Source: Lasioglossum baleicum (lineage: Eukaryota > Arthropoda > Insecta > Hymenoptera > Halictidae). From it: 64,000 nt of DNA. The translations under genes were made by a program, and so were the position numbers. The notes beneath the pieces are model-generated. The model had not been told where the DNA came from, did not search any database, and saw only the letters and a program-made list of their open reading frames with translations. This document shows positions 39,101-49,257 of this stretch, piece after piece. The stretch's first letter is position 1. Every line of letters begins with the position of its first letter. The stretch covers positions 13,963,712-14,027,711 of the forward strand of contig NC_134940.1 of NCBI RefSeq assembly GCF_051020765.1, given 5' to 3'.

Positions 39101-41473
39101 CCAATACCGCAGCGAATATAGAATCAGAAAGTAAGTACACATTTTCGTGGCATCGTTAGAACATTCAAATACTATAACTAAATGTGCTCTATCTAATTTC
39201 AGACTTACGAAGATTGTCTCGCTCGAGAGCGTCATCACCTTCTCATACCAGGAGTAGGACAGCGAGTTTAACTCTTTCTCAGAAGCCAAGAGACATTCAT
39301 AAATCTCCAGACGCGTCGTTAAATTCGAAGAAGGCAACTTCGCCAACTGTTGTAGACGGAAGCGTACCAGTGATTTTAAATACCTCGAGTCGCAGCGTAT
39401 CGAGACAAGAAAGATTCGCACGCGCTATACAAAAAGTAGATTCTGAAATCGACGAAAGGCTAAAAAGTCGTGAACTTATCGGACAAGTGACGGATAGAAA
39501 AGCTGTCGACAGAGTTCGTATTAAAGCTAGACGAGTCACTTTCACTTGGCAAAGAGGCATTAAAATCGGTAGGTTTTAAACGCATTGTTATTTACTGTAT
39601 ATATGTACGTTTAACTCCTTGCCTTATGATTTATTTTACGGTTTCAGTGACTAGAACTTTTTTGCCGATCGTCATTTCCTAAAAAAGGAGAAAATTTGTT
39701 CTATATGTTCTGCAATAGCTGTACATTAAAAAAAAACACAAAATTAATAACATACATATTTATTAGACTCTGTTTAGAATTTTAATCACGAATCTGACAC
39801 GATATTGTAGGGCAAGGGGTTAATGTTGAGATGCAAAGTGGTAGGGATACCAGTTTGAAACTTACCGTAGGGGGTTTTCTTTGGAGGCCCTACCGGATGG
39901 TACAATGAAAGATAAATTTGATTTGAGGGCACACTTGACCATCTTAGACCCCCAGTATATCACAAATATATTACAAAAAATAATATTTTCAGGTCAAGGA
40001 AGATTTGGTAAAGTGTACACAGTAGTTAACAACCAGACCGGTGAACTGTTAGCTATGAAGGAAGTACAATTGCAACCAGGAGATCACAGAGCAATTCGGC
40101 GAGTTGCCGAAGAACTACAAATATTTGAAGGAATTCAGCAAGAACATTTGGTTCGATATTATGGCTTAGAAATTCATCGGGTAAGTCCACACGAAATGTT
40201 TTATTTGTTTTAAAGATGTAATCATAACGAATGTATTGCTGCAGGAAGAAATGTTAATTTTCATGGAATTCTGCGCTGAAGGAACCTTGGAAAGCTTAAT
40301 AGCGGGTAGCGGGACTGGCTTGCCAGAGTCATTAGCTAGAAAATATACTCACCAGCTTCTTTCAGCCGTGGCAGTTCTTCATTCTCATGGAATAGTGCAC
40401 CGCGATATTAAAAGTCAGTACTGTTCTGAAACGTTAATAGAGTGTTCGCCTTATACACAGCTATATTAATGTGTACATTTTATACACAGCTGCAAATATA
40501 TTTTTAACGGACGAGGGTAATTGTTTGAAACTTGGAGACTTTGGTAGTGCAGTTCAAATTAAAGCGCACACCACTATGCCTGGTGAATTGCAAGGTTTTG
40601 TTGGCACTCAGGGTAAATAAATATAAGAGATTCTTTCTATTATATTTCTTATTGAATACTTGTGAAAATAATGTAATATTACTTCCCCAGCTTACATGGC
40701 ACCGGAAGTATTCATGAAGTCAGAGACTGGTGGTCATGGTAGAGCTGCTGATATTTGGTCAGTTGGTTGTTGCATAATAGAAATGGCTAGTGGGCGAAGG
40801 CCGTGGTCAGATTATGATTCTAATTATCAAATAATGTTTAAGGTATCTTCTTCTTATACTGTATTACATATCATTCTTCTTACCAGGAATGATTCGCATG
40901 AACTGTTAGAAGTTATAGCTAGACAGCGGATTTTATGCATTTATGACAGAAATGAGTAGATACAATTTCAAACCGTAAAACCATTAGCAAGATTTAAAAA
41001 TACACTTTCAATCTATTATGCATATCAAGAAAGAAAATAAACTTCCACCATAATTTTATCTGTCTAGTTATAGCATACAAATTTTCGTAACTCCAAACGA
41101 TTGTTTAGATTGAATGTAATCAAAAAATTTTGAATTATTTTGCTTCAAAAACACTTCAATTACAAAAAATAATTCTTTGACCTATTAAATGTTTTATTAA
41201 CAGTAGATTGGCAATAGAGAAACAGTGCCATTCGTAATTTTTTGTGAGTTATCGATCATTTTATTTATTGCCCATCATTCTTTTTAGGTGGGAATGGGCG
41301 AGACTCCAGCGTTACCAAAAAATCTGTCGGTTGAAGGGGTCGATTTAGTCACCAAGTGTTTACAACATGATCCAAAGAAAAGATTAACTGTGAATGCCTT
41401 ACTCGCACTACCGTTTGCCCAAGCATACGAAGATGTAAATGCTGATTTAACGGTACCACGTCATCAAATATAA
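27116..41473 (+). CDS. Mekk1: MAP3K4/MEKK4-type mitogen-activated protein kinase kinase kinase
   Basis: Stress-activated MAP3K acting upstream of p38/JNK MAP2Ks. Exons: 27116-27195, 32527-32661, 34197-34476, 35559-35750, 35938-36128, 36273-36683, 36822-37070, 37164-37385, 37497-37913, 38019-38126, 38205-38364, 38677-39130, 39203-39568, 39993-40180, 40245-40413, 40490-40612, 40691-40842, 41288-41473. All phases join, giving about 1360 residues. The N-terminus starts MLSFNRQSRANENAF; DIYGQTPPRTR in exon 2 parallels the LYGTSPPSTPR region of vertebrate MEKK4. A large family-specific helical region follows, with LIWLELQAHHA and GRGLRPRWANQGLEFL. The kinase domain is about 1080-1345: glycine loop GQGRFGKV, Lys 1111 in AMKEV, HRDIK (Asp 1205), DFG (Asp 1224), YMAPEV. 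Exons 1-2 are less certain, but their phases (2, then 1 nt) match and exon 1 follows a CpG-rich promoter. Intron 1 is 5.3 kb and contains many transposons. Confidence 0.93.
28701..28766. repeat. Compact hairpin, 27-bp stem
   Basis: 'cgagacgaggcagtaaa' at the left and 'tttactgcctcgtttcg' at the right pair around a 12-base loop, with about 24 of 27 stem positions matching. It may be a small fold-back element or a structured RNA in kinase intron 1. Confidence 0.6.
28872..29066 (+). mobile_element. hAT-type MITE, TAGACTGCGGAT family
   Basis: Left end TACACTGCGGATTTTATGCA; right end 'tgcatatagatccccagttta'. Flanks atgttaat and ataataat are diverged duplicates. Lies in kinase intron 1. Confidence 0.8.
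29433..30011. mobile_element. TTAA-flanked element (piggyBac-like) carrying a nested hAT MITE
   Basis: TTAA borders both ends (29429-29432, 30012-30015). Short ends CCCTCCG and, inverted, CCCTCGG. The interior is interrupted by the hAT-like MITE at 29481-29658. End similarity is short, so the assignment is moderate. Confidence 0.55.
29481..29658. mobile_element. hAT-like MITE, CAGTGTCGCCAGAT family
   Basis: CAGTGTCGCCGGACTGGGGA at the left and the inverse AATCTGGCGACACTG at the right. Flanks GGTAGCAG and GGTCGCGG agree at 6 of 8 positions. Internal GCGCCACGTGAC and 'gtagaaggggtacggtagag' are shared with the copy at 35334. Confidence 0.85.
30325..30572. mobile_element. Pogo/Tigger-like MITE
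   Basis: Left end CAGTAGAACCTCAATTATCT and right end, inverted, CGGTAGAACCTCCATTATCC. This matches the 'CAGTNGAACCTC..TTATCCG' pattern of pogo/Tigger ends. Left TA is present and the right border has decayed. Confidence 0.7.
30765..31155. repeat. Diverged inverted repeat in kinase intron 1
   Basis: 'ttgatgatttttggatatgt' on the left pairs with 'catattcaaaaatcattaaa' on the right, and 'ggtgacgccctcaccg' with 'ggtgggagcatcac'. Likely an old fold-back transposon without definable ends. Confidence 0.55.
31965..32145 (+). repeat. Dispersed repeat, copy 2 (partner at 18377-18560)
   Basis: Same order of blocks as copy 1, including 'accacaagggtag', 'tcttctgttctgctcgacaa' and 'ttatttcagaatttttggtt'. 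The matching stretch is about 170-180 bp. Confidence 0.7.
32690..33240. promoter_or_regulatory. CpG-richer block after kinase exon 2, possible alternative promoter
   Basis: Base composition is clearly less AT-rich than in the rest of the intron, and a 136-codon minus-strand frame is open here, probably as a by-product of composition. A block ending in 'gagaaaagacaag|gtgaag' could be an untranslated exon splicing into exon 3. Evidence is composition only. Confidence 0.2.
34016..34164 (-). mobile_element. hAT-type MITE, TAGACTGCGGAT family, short copy
   Basis: Left 'taactgcgaatatttatga' and right 'cgtaaatgcataaaatctgc' are the two family ends in reverse orientation, enclosing a shortened interior. 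It ends only about 30 bp before kinase exon 3. Confidence 0.65.
34643..34957. mobile_element. hAT element, ends CAGAGTTGGGCAA, perfect 8-bp duplication
   Basis: CAGAGTTGGGCAAAATGTAA at the left and CTGGCCAACTCTG at the right. TCGTCTAC is repeated exactly outside both ends (34635-34642 and 34958-34965). The interior is almost entirely made of alternating CAATTAC and GTAATTG motifs. Lies in kinase intron 3. Confidence 0.92.
35030..35330. other. GC-rich intronic block, possible transposon relic
   Basis: Clearly GC-richer than the surrounding intron. 'gctgtccttttctacgttcggc' type sequence near 35050 resembles 'gctgtccttctctacgtgcg' in the pogo-like element at 17847-18299. No element ends found, and the block cannot join the kinase exons without disturbing phase-matched neighbours. 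Confidence 0.35.
35334..35484. mobile_element. hAT-like MITE, CAGTGTCGCCAGAT family
   Basis: Left CAGAGTTACCAGATGAGGGG, right 'cttaatctggcggctctg'. Interior has 'agggagcacgaattaagggg', GCGCCACGTGAC and 'gtcgtagaaggggaaggtag'. Lies in kinase intron 3, about 75 bp before exon 4. Confidence 0.8.
36703..36775 (-). mobile_element. Truncated hAT-type MITE, TAGACTGCGGAT family
   Basis: Begins TAGACTGCGGATCTATATGC followed by 'aaaatcaaaattgtctacat', the family's right end in reverse. The other end is missing. Lies in a 138-bp kinase intron just before the exon at 36822. Confidence 0.65.
38387..38636. mobile_element. TTAA-flanked MITE (piggyBac-like) in kinase intron
   Basis: TTAA at 38383-38386 and 38637-38640. 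Ends CCCTTTCTAC and, inverted, CCCTTTGCAC. CCCTTT-type ends next to TTAA are characteristic of piggyBac. It makes up most of the intron between exons 38205 and 38677. Confidence 0.7.
39615..39819. mobile_element. TTAA-flanked MITE, CCCCTTGC family, copy 1
   Basis: TTAA on both sides; ends CTCCTTGCCTTATGA and, inverted, CCCCTTGCCCTACAA. The right half matches the copy at 44147 ('tattagactctgtttagaat', 'tcacgaatctgac'). It lies in the intron before the kinase-domain exon at 39993. Confidence 0.8.
40920..41066 (+). mobile_element. hAT-type MITE with perfect 8-bp duplication in last kinase intron
   Basis: Starts TAGACAGCGGATTTTATGCA and ends ATCTGTCTA. GTTATAGC is repeated exactly outside (40912-40919, 41067-41074). 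At 147 bp it is an internally shortened copy that lacks the usual 'aaagatccgcag' right arm, yet its outermost bases and duplication are intact. Confidence 0.85.
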
Positions 41474-41950
41474 TATATCAGTTCGATTCTAGAATCTTTC
41501 GGTTAGAAAGAATGGAGAATCTTGTATCATCATTATCACCTGCATCAGGTCAAATATATTGTTGGTTAGTTTAACACGAAAAAGTACTTCTCACCCACCA
41601 ATTTTCTTACTTTCTCCGAAAATTCTTTTCTGAAAGTTCCTAATAGAATCCCACCAACATTACACATGAAGTAGGTTTTCATTTGATTACGAGAAATGGA
41701 TTAACTATGTAGTAAAACAATCAGTTATTCAGTATTAGGGCAAGAAAAGACATTTTTCAGTGTAACATTCCAATTGCAGGAGAAAATGGTTTCATAACAC
41801 ATTCACAAATGTATATTAAATTATCTTTCATTTAGATCTAGATTGTATATTTCCTTTCTGTCAAATAATGTACTGAGATTGTTGAACGAACATTATAAAA
41901 ATTGTACATAGAATAAAATAGTAGCAGAAGATGGTGTCACAATAGTGTTT
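41474..41950 (+). terminator. Kinase 3' UTR and polyadenylation signal
   Basis: An AATAAA hexamer at 41912-41917, about 440 bases after the stop, is followed by a GT-rich stretch ('gatggtgtcacaatagtgttt'). This is the most likely cleavage region. Confidence 0.55.
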
Positions 41951-42070
41951 ATTTTTGCACAAGGAAACATACACATGATACAACATACTTTCAATTAATT
42001 AATTACAGAGGTATGCCGTGTATACTTTCCGTATAGACGGAAAGCGATATGTGCTTACGAGTTTAATAAT

Positions 42071-42242
42071 TAGACTGCGGATTTTATGCGCTCGTGACAA
42101 AATGAATCAGGTGGAACTTAAAACAGTAGAAGGATTACAAGAATTTAAGAGTATCAACGTATTATTTTCAATTCGTTACAATTATGGAAGAACGAACTTT
42201 CATGCAGGGAATTTTTCGTTTTGCATAAAGATTCGCAGTCTA
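42071..42242 (+). mobile_element. hAT-type MITE, TAGACTGCGGAT family
   Basis: TAGACTGCGGATTTTATGCG to 'gcataaagattcgcagtcta'; flanks TTAATAAT and TTAATAAC match at 7 of 8. Confidence 0.85.
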
Positions 42243-43150
42243 TTAATAACCGTTAAATATATTGATTACGAAGACGACTATTTTGCGAACAATCTGTTTT
42301 GTTGCGATTCTGAGATTATCTATAATATTGTTGTCACATGTATTAATAGCCTATAATTTCATTGTAATAACAGTAGTCTTCGTTCAATATAATGTTTGAA
42401 ATAAAGTTCAGCTGAACTTTCGAATACAGACTACTTTAGTTCAGTCACCATTAGTATATAAGCAATTCTATCTTACGAGGACACGTCCTATTCGATAAAA
42501 TCATCGCTATGATGGCTTTCGCCTGATATGCGTGATATTCTTGGCCGCAGAGGTGCAATCGCAATAATGCGATACGTATATATAAGTACTTCTATTTTAT
42601 CTTAAAACTAATAGGTATTTGCATCTTACAATTAATATACAGAACACCTTCGTATATCATACATACAAATATTCTTACATACGTAAACACTACTTGATAT
42701 GTGCGTTACATCTGTGAATGTTTGTATAGCTGCATATACTCTCTTACATATATAACTTTATTAGATAACAATATATATAAGAACTCGCCGCAATTCCCCG
42801 TGTTTAGTTAATGATCCATTCTATATAGCTAATAGATAAAGCAGTTTCTCGTAGTTAGACTCTGAATAGAAAACCCTTCTGATTATATTAATTAAATACT
42901 CAATTAACTCATCGCGTAACGATAATATAGATGAAACTTTTTTACGCTTTTGCGTGTGGGAACATTTCGAAAATCGATGACATTTATATATATTACGGTT
43001 GTCTGTACAGTGGAAGTAGTATACAACAAATTTTTAACGAACAACGTTGTAAAATATGGATAATATTAACAAATGCACTTTACATATGATTGTGACTCTA
43101 ATCAGTTATATAAATTACAGGTACAGACAAGATATATGGCAGATCCATTA
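42243..43150. other. Intergenic, no gene recognised
   Basis: AT-rich with no coding-like frames or recognised element ends. Confidence 0.5.
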
Positions 43151-43370
43151 ACATTCATACAACGAAATCATGTTAAATGTTTTCCATACATTATTCATTA
43201 CTCAAACACAAGAAAATGTATCAAGCAGCCAGTTGGGTCTTGATTGTTTAAAGGTGAGCCGTGTAACAGAAAATCTTTCATGCAACAAAATCATTTTAAA
43301 TGTTTTTCCACACATTATTGATTACTGAAACAGAAGTAAATGTATCAGAAGTCTTGATTATTTAAACCGT
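43151..43370 (+). repeat. Diverged tandem duplication, unit about 115-125 bp
   Basis: Both units carry 'caacgaaatcatgttaaatg' or 'caacaaaatcattttaaatg', then 'ccatacattattcattact' or 'ccacacattattgattact', then 'aatgtatca' and 'gtcttgatt'. Confidence 0.65.
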
Positions 43371-44146
43371 TTAATGTGGAAAAATGGTGCAAGTCAAAAT
43401 AGCTAATCATTGGATAAAATGAGGAATTATATAAACTTAAATATTACAAGAAGAATATTCAAGGCAATATGGGAATATATAAAATGTATATAAAAACGAA
43501 TTTCGAATTCTAGAATAATTTCAGTGACTGAATTGAACTGAGTTTTTGACTCCACCGTTCTCAATTACAAAGAGAATGATTAGGGAATGATCGGGAATGA
43601 TCTACCCCATATTTTGTCTGTTCTAGCGCCGACTGATAAAACCTGTTATAGTTTCTCGAGGGACAGACGAATCGTTTTCAATGTTGACAGAATTCGGTAC
43701 TTAGTGAAGTAGCTTTAGTTACAGTAGTTATTAGACGTAGAAGATTAAAGTGATAGACAGATAGAGCTATCGTCAACGTTCGCCGGTCTATTGAGAAGGG
43801 CGAACCGCTGACCTACCTAAGAATTGGACAAGAGTTTACTGTGCGGGCGCCAACACACGAACGATTGGCCACATTTAAATGTGTTGCGACAGACGAGGTC
43901 CGTGCGCTAGAAATCTCTTCTCTATCTAACAAGGTTAATTTTATCAGCCTCTATGCATGTATCCCGTCTCGTCGTTGCTCTATTGGAGATATTGTGCGAG
44001 GAATATCCGCTTCATCGACGCAGAACTTTTCAAAATGAACGACAACTTTAAAAAAACGGGAACGTATAGATTTACACCTAAAATTCGTCACGAATCGCAT
44101 ACCGCTTACAAAATCTGGATACTTATATTACGAAACTATAAATTAA
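43371..44146. other. Intergenic, no gene recognised
   Basis: Two short open frames overlap at 43841-44214, but their peptides resemble no family. Composition is slightly less AT-rich around 43700-44050. Confidence 0.45.
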
Positions 44147-44365
44147 CCCCTTGCCGTACCACTTTCCCTACAGTTACAGTGATTAAAACCCCTTTATCCC
44201 CAAAAATGTCGTAGAAGAGAAAAGAAAATTATATTTTTCATGTGGCTACATTTGTTTTAATGCTTAAATTATTATTTCGTAAAAAGAACCGCGTAATGTT
44301 CATATTTGTTAGACTTTGTTAAAATCATCATCACGAGTCTGACTCGTTAAAATACTGCAAGGGGT
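44147..44365. mobile_element. TTAA-flanked MITE, CCCCTTGC family, copy 2
   Basis: TTAA at 44143-44146 and 44366-44369. Ends CCCCTTGCCGTA and, inverted, CCCCTTGCAGTA. Shares 'gttagactttgttaaaatca' and 'catcacgagtctgac' with copy 1. Confidence 0.85.
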
Positions 44366-44432
44366 TAATGATCGGCAAATGCATTTACAGGTTGCCTGAA
44401 AAGATACTCTTAAACAATGCAACATACATGTA

Positions 44433-44693
44433 CAGGGTGTATAAATAAAGTAATGGTTTTGTAATGGTTAAGAAACTTGCTGCAAAATTGTTTATAACAA
44501 CGAAAATTGTTGGTAAAACTCCTTTCAAACTTTTTCTCTTCTGGATGAGTAGAAGGTATTGATGTAAAGACAAACTTTAACAAAACAATTTTCTATGTTA
44601 TAAACAATTTTGCGGCAAGTTTCTCTTACAAATGCCCACCGATCCAGAGGTGTAGATTCACCCCTACGACGGATGACATTTTTATACACCCTG
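44433..44693. mobile_element. TA-flanked fold-back MITE, ends CAGGGTGTATAAA
   Basis: Ends CAGGGTGTATAAATAA and, inverted, CAGGGTGTATAAAAAT, next to TA. Inner arms 'cttgctgcaaaattgtttat' and 'ataaacaattttgcggcaag' are also inverted copies. Confidence 0.8.
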
Positions 44694-45734
44694 TACCTCG
44701 CATAACATAATTAAATGGATGTCCAGTAGAAGAGCGTATGTTACATTTCATGATACTTAGAGAAAGATTTAAGAACGATTCGTTGCTCCATGCGGCAATT
44801 AGAGGGTCACTGTTCATTCTATTCTTCTGTCCAGTTCCCGATCTCTAGTGCCATTGTCGAGTACCAAAAGCTTTGTTCAAGCGATCTGAACATTATTCGC
44901 ACTCGTTTGATAAGAAAATCTATTTGAGAAAATTCGTAACGCGCGTCCTTCTTCAAGACACTCATTTAAGTAACCCCAGGACGCTTGGGGGAGGATTAAG
45001 AAACGTTCACAGAACTTGAAACGTTAATTTTTGTTTTCTAAAGGAATTTCTGTAGAAAGTTAACAATGGTGTGTTTATACAGTCCCAGAAATGTTACAAT
45101 TTCTTGAAAAGGTATCACCCCTTCAAGGAAGTCCAACATTTTTTGGGGCACCCTGTATAATCGAACGCACATCCGACATGTCGCGCTAATCTTCCACTTA
45201 CGTTTGCATAGAAAGGCGAGACTGACAAAGATTCTAGGATGTTGTTGGTTTCTAAAAACCAAGTTCGAAATCTATCTTAAACTGAGTAGTATAAAAGTTA
45301 GGTCTGACTTAAGTATGTACGCATACCCAGTGCTTTTAGGTCCATCTTAGATGTGATTCGCATAATTCAGACCTGACCAAACCTAACTGAAGCCAAACCC
45401 ACACCAACACGAACATCTGAAATTGGCATGAATTTCGCTTGAATTAGATTAGAGTGTGGCTTGATTAACGTATAAGAAATACGTTCAAACGATATGATAC
45501 TTTTAGGCTTATCCTAGCATGGTTCAGACCTAATCCAGACCTAGGAGTTAGATTGAATATGTAAACGTACTCGGCATGTTCGAAGAACACTGAAGTTACA
45601 TCTAGACTGAACTTAAATCTTATCCAAAATAATCTCCTACTAAAATATTTTGACTTGGATCGAGTTACTTTCTAGTTTAAGATATTGAATTGTGTTCTTC
45701 AATTCAACTTCTAGTCTTTGGGATTTGCCTAGAA
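44694..45734. other. Intergenic, no gene recognised
   Basis: A solo transposon end 'ggggcaccctgta' lies near 45145. The section 45290-45600 has repeated 'ttaggt..gacc' and 'cagacctaa' motifs of unknown nature. Confidence 0.4.
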
Positions 45735-45909
45735 CAGGCCTGGGCAACTCTCCCTACTCCTGGGTCCTCCTCACCAAATTCGTGTAAGGGTAATATGAAA
45801 TACAGTTGAACCTCTTTAACTCGGAAACCTCTATAAAGAAGAAAATTTAATCGGTATACCGGTAGTGGGTGTGGTGAAGCGACAGTGGGAAAGAAATTGC
45901 CCGGACCTG
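45735..45909. mobile_element. hAT-like MITE, ends CAGGCCTGGGCAA
   Basis: CAGGCCTGGGCAACTC at the left, 'ttgcccggacctg' at the right. Flanks GCCTAGAA and GCCTAGAT match at 7 of 8. The inside contains 'cagttgaacctctttaactc', which resembles a pogo-type end and may be a nested fragment. Confidence 0.75.
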
Positions 45910-46013
45910 GCCTAGATCATGTTGAATAGTGCGATCAAACTTTAAAGTATAGATAGTTCAACCATATCCTAATACATAGTAACAAATTGGCGTAAAACAT
46001 TAATACTAATTAC

Positions 46014-46195
46014 TAGACTGCAGATCGTTATGCAGTTGTAGCAAAATTGAGTAGATGAAATTCAACATTGACAGAAAATTTCAAAAATTGAAGATGTCAA
46101 TATATGATTTCTCTTGAAGAAATAATATTCATTTAGTTTCTACTTCTTGCAATCGATGCAGACAATTTTTATTTTGCACAAAGATCCGCAGTCTA
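46014..46195 (+). mobile_element. hAT-type MITE, first of a head-to-head pair sharing a target
   Basis: TAGACTGCAGATCGTTATGC to 'gcacaaagatccgcagtcta'. Flanked by CTAATTAC (46006-46013) and TTAATTAC (46196-46203), the latter shared with the next copy. Confidence 0.85.
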
Positions 46196-46203
46196 TTAAT
46201 TAC

Positions 46204-46406
46204 TAAACTGCGGAAGTTTATGCAATTCGCAATTTTTCGAGACGATTTTTAAGAGAAGAAGGAACCAAATAAAATATTATTTTCAATAATAGTAGCCTTT
46301 GTATATGTGGAACATATCAAAATTTGACTAAATTCTGTCGATGGATATATTCTGGCATTTTTTGAAAATTTTCTGAAGCCATAAATGCATAAAGATCCGC
46401 GATCCA
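46204..46406 (-). mobile_element. hAT-type MITE, second of the pair, opposite orientation
   Basis: TAAACTGCGGAAGTTTATGC to 'ataaagatccgcgatcca'. Flanked by TTAATTAC and CTAATTAC (46407-46414). The order of duplications implies insertion into the target copy made by the neighbour. Confidence 0.85.
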
Positions 46407-47486
46407 CTAATTACATATAGCAACGATAACGAACGATGCGGAAGTATGATCGTTCACTTTCAGAGGAAAGGAACTTCCAGCGCTCGGACATTTAATGTTC
46501 GAGGACTTTGACTAGGGTTTTACAATGGACCGATCGATCTATATTGCCTACTACACGCTGCGACTTAAACAATTTTGTCTCTGTTAGTCGAACTCGATCG
46601 TTTGTTAGTTGTACGTCCGTTGTTTAAGAAAGGGTAACGAGATTATAGCGTCCGTTATGAGGAGATAGCGACTGAATCAATTCAGGATCATTGTCATGTA
46701 GTTCTTCGAGGATACAACGACTATATTATAGCAATAAATTGAGGTATCGATGAATAGATCTTTGACGATTACGATGTACAAACTAGTATAAACGCGTATT
46801 TATTAACGAAACTATAACAGTTAGAGAAAAATTGTTCCGCGTAGCGTCGAACAGCAAAATGAAACTTTTCTGAAAAATTGCTTTGACTTTTTATATGCAG
46901 TATTCATTTAAAAACAATATTCTTAATTATTGTACTTTCCTCAAGGTAAAAATTCATCCCATTTACTATTTTTATATACTGTTACAACGACTGTTAATCG
47001 TTTATAGGCAAAATGTTATACTAGGATCTTTTATGCAATCCTCTATCGAGGTTTACTGTAGAACTTAAGGACATTAATTCCAGAATTAGTAGAATAGCTT
47101 ATTTTTGTTCAGTATAAAATACCTGCACCCCTAATTTTTCTCCAACTGTTCTAATTTCTAGTTCTTCCGTACACGTAATTATTAGTCTATTCTTCAGGTT
47201 ACATACTGAACAATTGCACACTTTAACAAATACGTTCGGAAAAATGAGTTTTTCCGAACAATTTTGTTTTTATCACATCGTCTTTTACATATCGAAATAA
47301 TGAAAACAGCGTATATTCAATGTGGTATGTACGACCAGTGGTGAGATATTGTGCAAGATTTATACTACAGTAAAGTAAAATTCTCTATAGATAAAGATAA
47401 ATAAAGATGGTTTACCCATTTTCGAGTAAAATGAAAGAAGAGATTTGTCACCACTGGGTACGACTTTCCTTATACAATTCGTGCAC
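46407..47486. other. Intergenic, no gene recognised
   Basis: No gene or element was recognised apart from ordinary AT-rich sequence. Confidence 0.5.
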
Positions 47487-47588
47487 CAAAGTCGCCAGAT
47501 TCAGATTTGTGTGCCTACTCTACCTTCCCCTTCTACTGGTAACTTTTTCCTCTCAGTTCGTGCTCCCTCCCCTCATCTGGCGACACTG
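47487..47588. mobile_element. hAT-like MITE, CAGTGTCGCCAGAT family, short reverse copy
   Basis: CAAAGTCGCCAGATTCAG to 'catctggcgacactg', with the interior in reverse ('ctaccttccccttctac', 'cagttcgtgctccctcccct'). Confidence 0.75.
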
Positions 47589-47672
47589 GTATTCACATAA
47601 TTTCCTTCTAAAACACGGTACATAAATGTCTTTTCATAAAACTGATCAAAACAACAGTCTCCTTACAAGGGT

Positions 47673-47715
47673 AGCTATAAATATAAATATAAATATAAAT
47701 ATAAATATAAATATA
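47673..47715 (+). repeat. Microsatellite (AAATAT)n
   Basis: About seven uninterrupted six-base repeats immediately before a hAT-type MITE. Confidence 0.9.
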
Positions 47716-47724
47716 CATAATAAA

Positions 47725-47905
47725 TAGACTGCGGATCTTTATACAAAATAAAAATTTCCTATCTGAATTGCAACAAACCAGAGTGAAATAATATGTTTAA
47801 TAGGCTGAAAATAATACAACAGAACTTTGTAATTCTTCTGATAGTTTTGCTGTTTTAGATTACACCTACTAATTTTTGTTATAAATGTATAAAATCCGCA
47901 GTCTA
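47725..47905 (-). mobile_element. hAT-type MITE, TAGACTGCGGAT family
   Basis: TAGACTGCGGATCTTTATAC to 'gtataaaatccgcagtcta'. Flanks ATAATAAA and ATAATCAA match at 7 of 8. Confidence 0.85.
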
Positions 47906-48330
47906 ATAATCAAATAAACAAAGTAGCAAACGTCGATTCGCGTTTACCCCATTACAAAAGGATTTCCACTACTTTCATCGAAAGTGAAGGATATTTACGC
48001 CGTAAATTGTACGATGAGATATAAAACCGTAGGCGAAAACACATTTGCCCTAAAAGATCTACTCCCAAATTGGTCAAGATATGCACGATCGTTTTTTTTT
48101 TATAGGAAATGGAAGAGATAACAAATCAGCAATGTCTGATGAAGTGTGCGAGCTCTAATTACAAGCAACGGTAACTATTGTATATATATCTCTATAATGT
48201 AAACATTTTTCTTAAATTGCTATTTCAACTATGATAAATATTAGATTATTGCATATGAAACATAGTTTTCTACTTTGAAGGATCTTCAGAATCGAACTGT
48301 ATAACCCACTTGTTTCCACCTTATGATTAA

Positions 48331-49257
48331 CACCTTATCGAAGAAAACACTTCTAATTTAGCACTTCGAATATCTTCGTTTCTATTAATGATCCATATAA
48401 ATGGTGAAACAGAAAAGTACCTTTTTTGAGTCTATATCACTTAATGGAGCAGATATACATATATGTACTGATAGGTAGACTACTGATCTTTATGGAATTA
48501 TGGCTCTTGAAAATTTTCGAAAAAGCTAGGATATATAAAATATGACAGAATTTAATTCAATTTAATTCTCATTCATTTCATTTTTATTCATTATTTCAAT
48601 ATTTTTTTCAATTTATTTCAGTTCTGAAAAGGCTACTATGTATCATGGAAAATAAGATTCTATTTGATTCGAGTTTCTCTCTCTCTTAAAGTTCTCAATA
48701 ATATGTTGTGAAATTACATTATCGATTCTTTGTTTAAACGAGGAAGGAAAACTCACAACCAACCACACATGATGTGTCCAATTTCATCGATCTTCAAATG
48801 AACTTGAAAAACAGAAAACACTTTGTGTTTATAAAAGAAAGGGAACTATGTTAAAATCATTCATTTATTGGGTCAGAACATTTAAAAATTCAAAATTATG
48901 CATATGCTCTGCAGTTCCTTTTCCCATATACGAAAGTGTTCTTTATTACCGAAGGTAATCCGAAGGTCAACATGTCACGCATACTTGAACTCGATTTTTC
49001 TTTAACATTATATTGAAAATATGTGCAATTCGCATGATCTCGACAATGTTTTATGAGAAAATTCTTTATGAGAACGTGTACCTTCTTATGTAGAACAATT
49101 GTCTCTACTTATATATTCTTTTTATCATTATCAGAAACGAAAATATACTACGTACTCGAATTAGAGTGAACAGCTTAGTGAATAACGGTAACACTTATAA
49201 TTTCACGTCATGAAGTAGTCAGTTTGACGCCATGTGGCGTCATTAGTTGATAAGGTG
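48331..49257. mobile_element. TTAA-flanked element, ends CACCTTATC, 927 bp
   Basis: TTAA at 48327-48330 and 49258-49261, with CACCTTATCGA and, inverted, CACCTTATCAA. The interior has no coding frame. Inside lies a palindrome TGACGCCATGTGGCGTCA at 49225-49242. The ends are short, so the pairing could be coincidental. Confidence 0.5.

Noticed and set aside
39881..39992. In-frame ATG upstream of the glycine-loop exon (would give a short kinase isoform)
   Set aside because: The stretch is intron sequence following a TTAA MITE, and splicing from 39568 into 39993 gives the expected KIGQGRFGKV; read-through peptide shows no conservation.
40441..40460. Earlier 'ttatacacag' acceptor before the DFG exon
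   Set aside because: It duplicates the true acceptor at 40489 but would add a stop-containing stretch; only the second gives HRDIKTANIFLT.
47673..47715. Regular direct repeats considered as a CRISPR-like array
   Set aside because: Six-base microsatellite without spacers; eukaryotic context.
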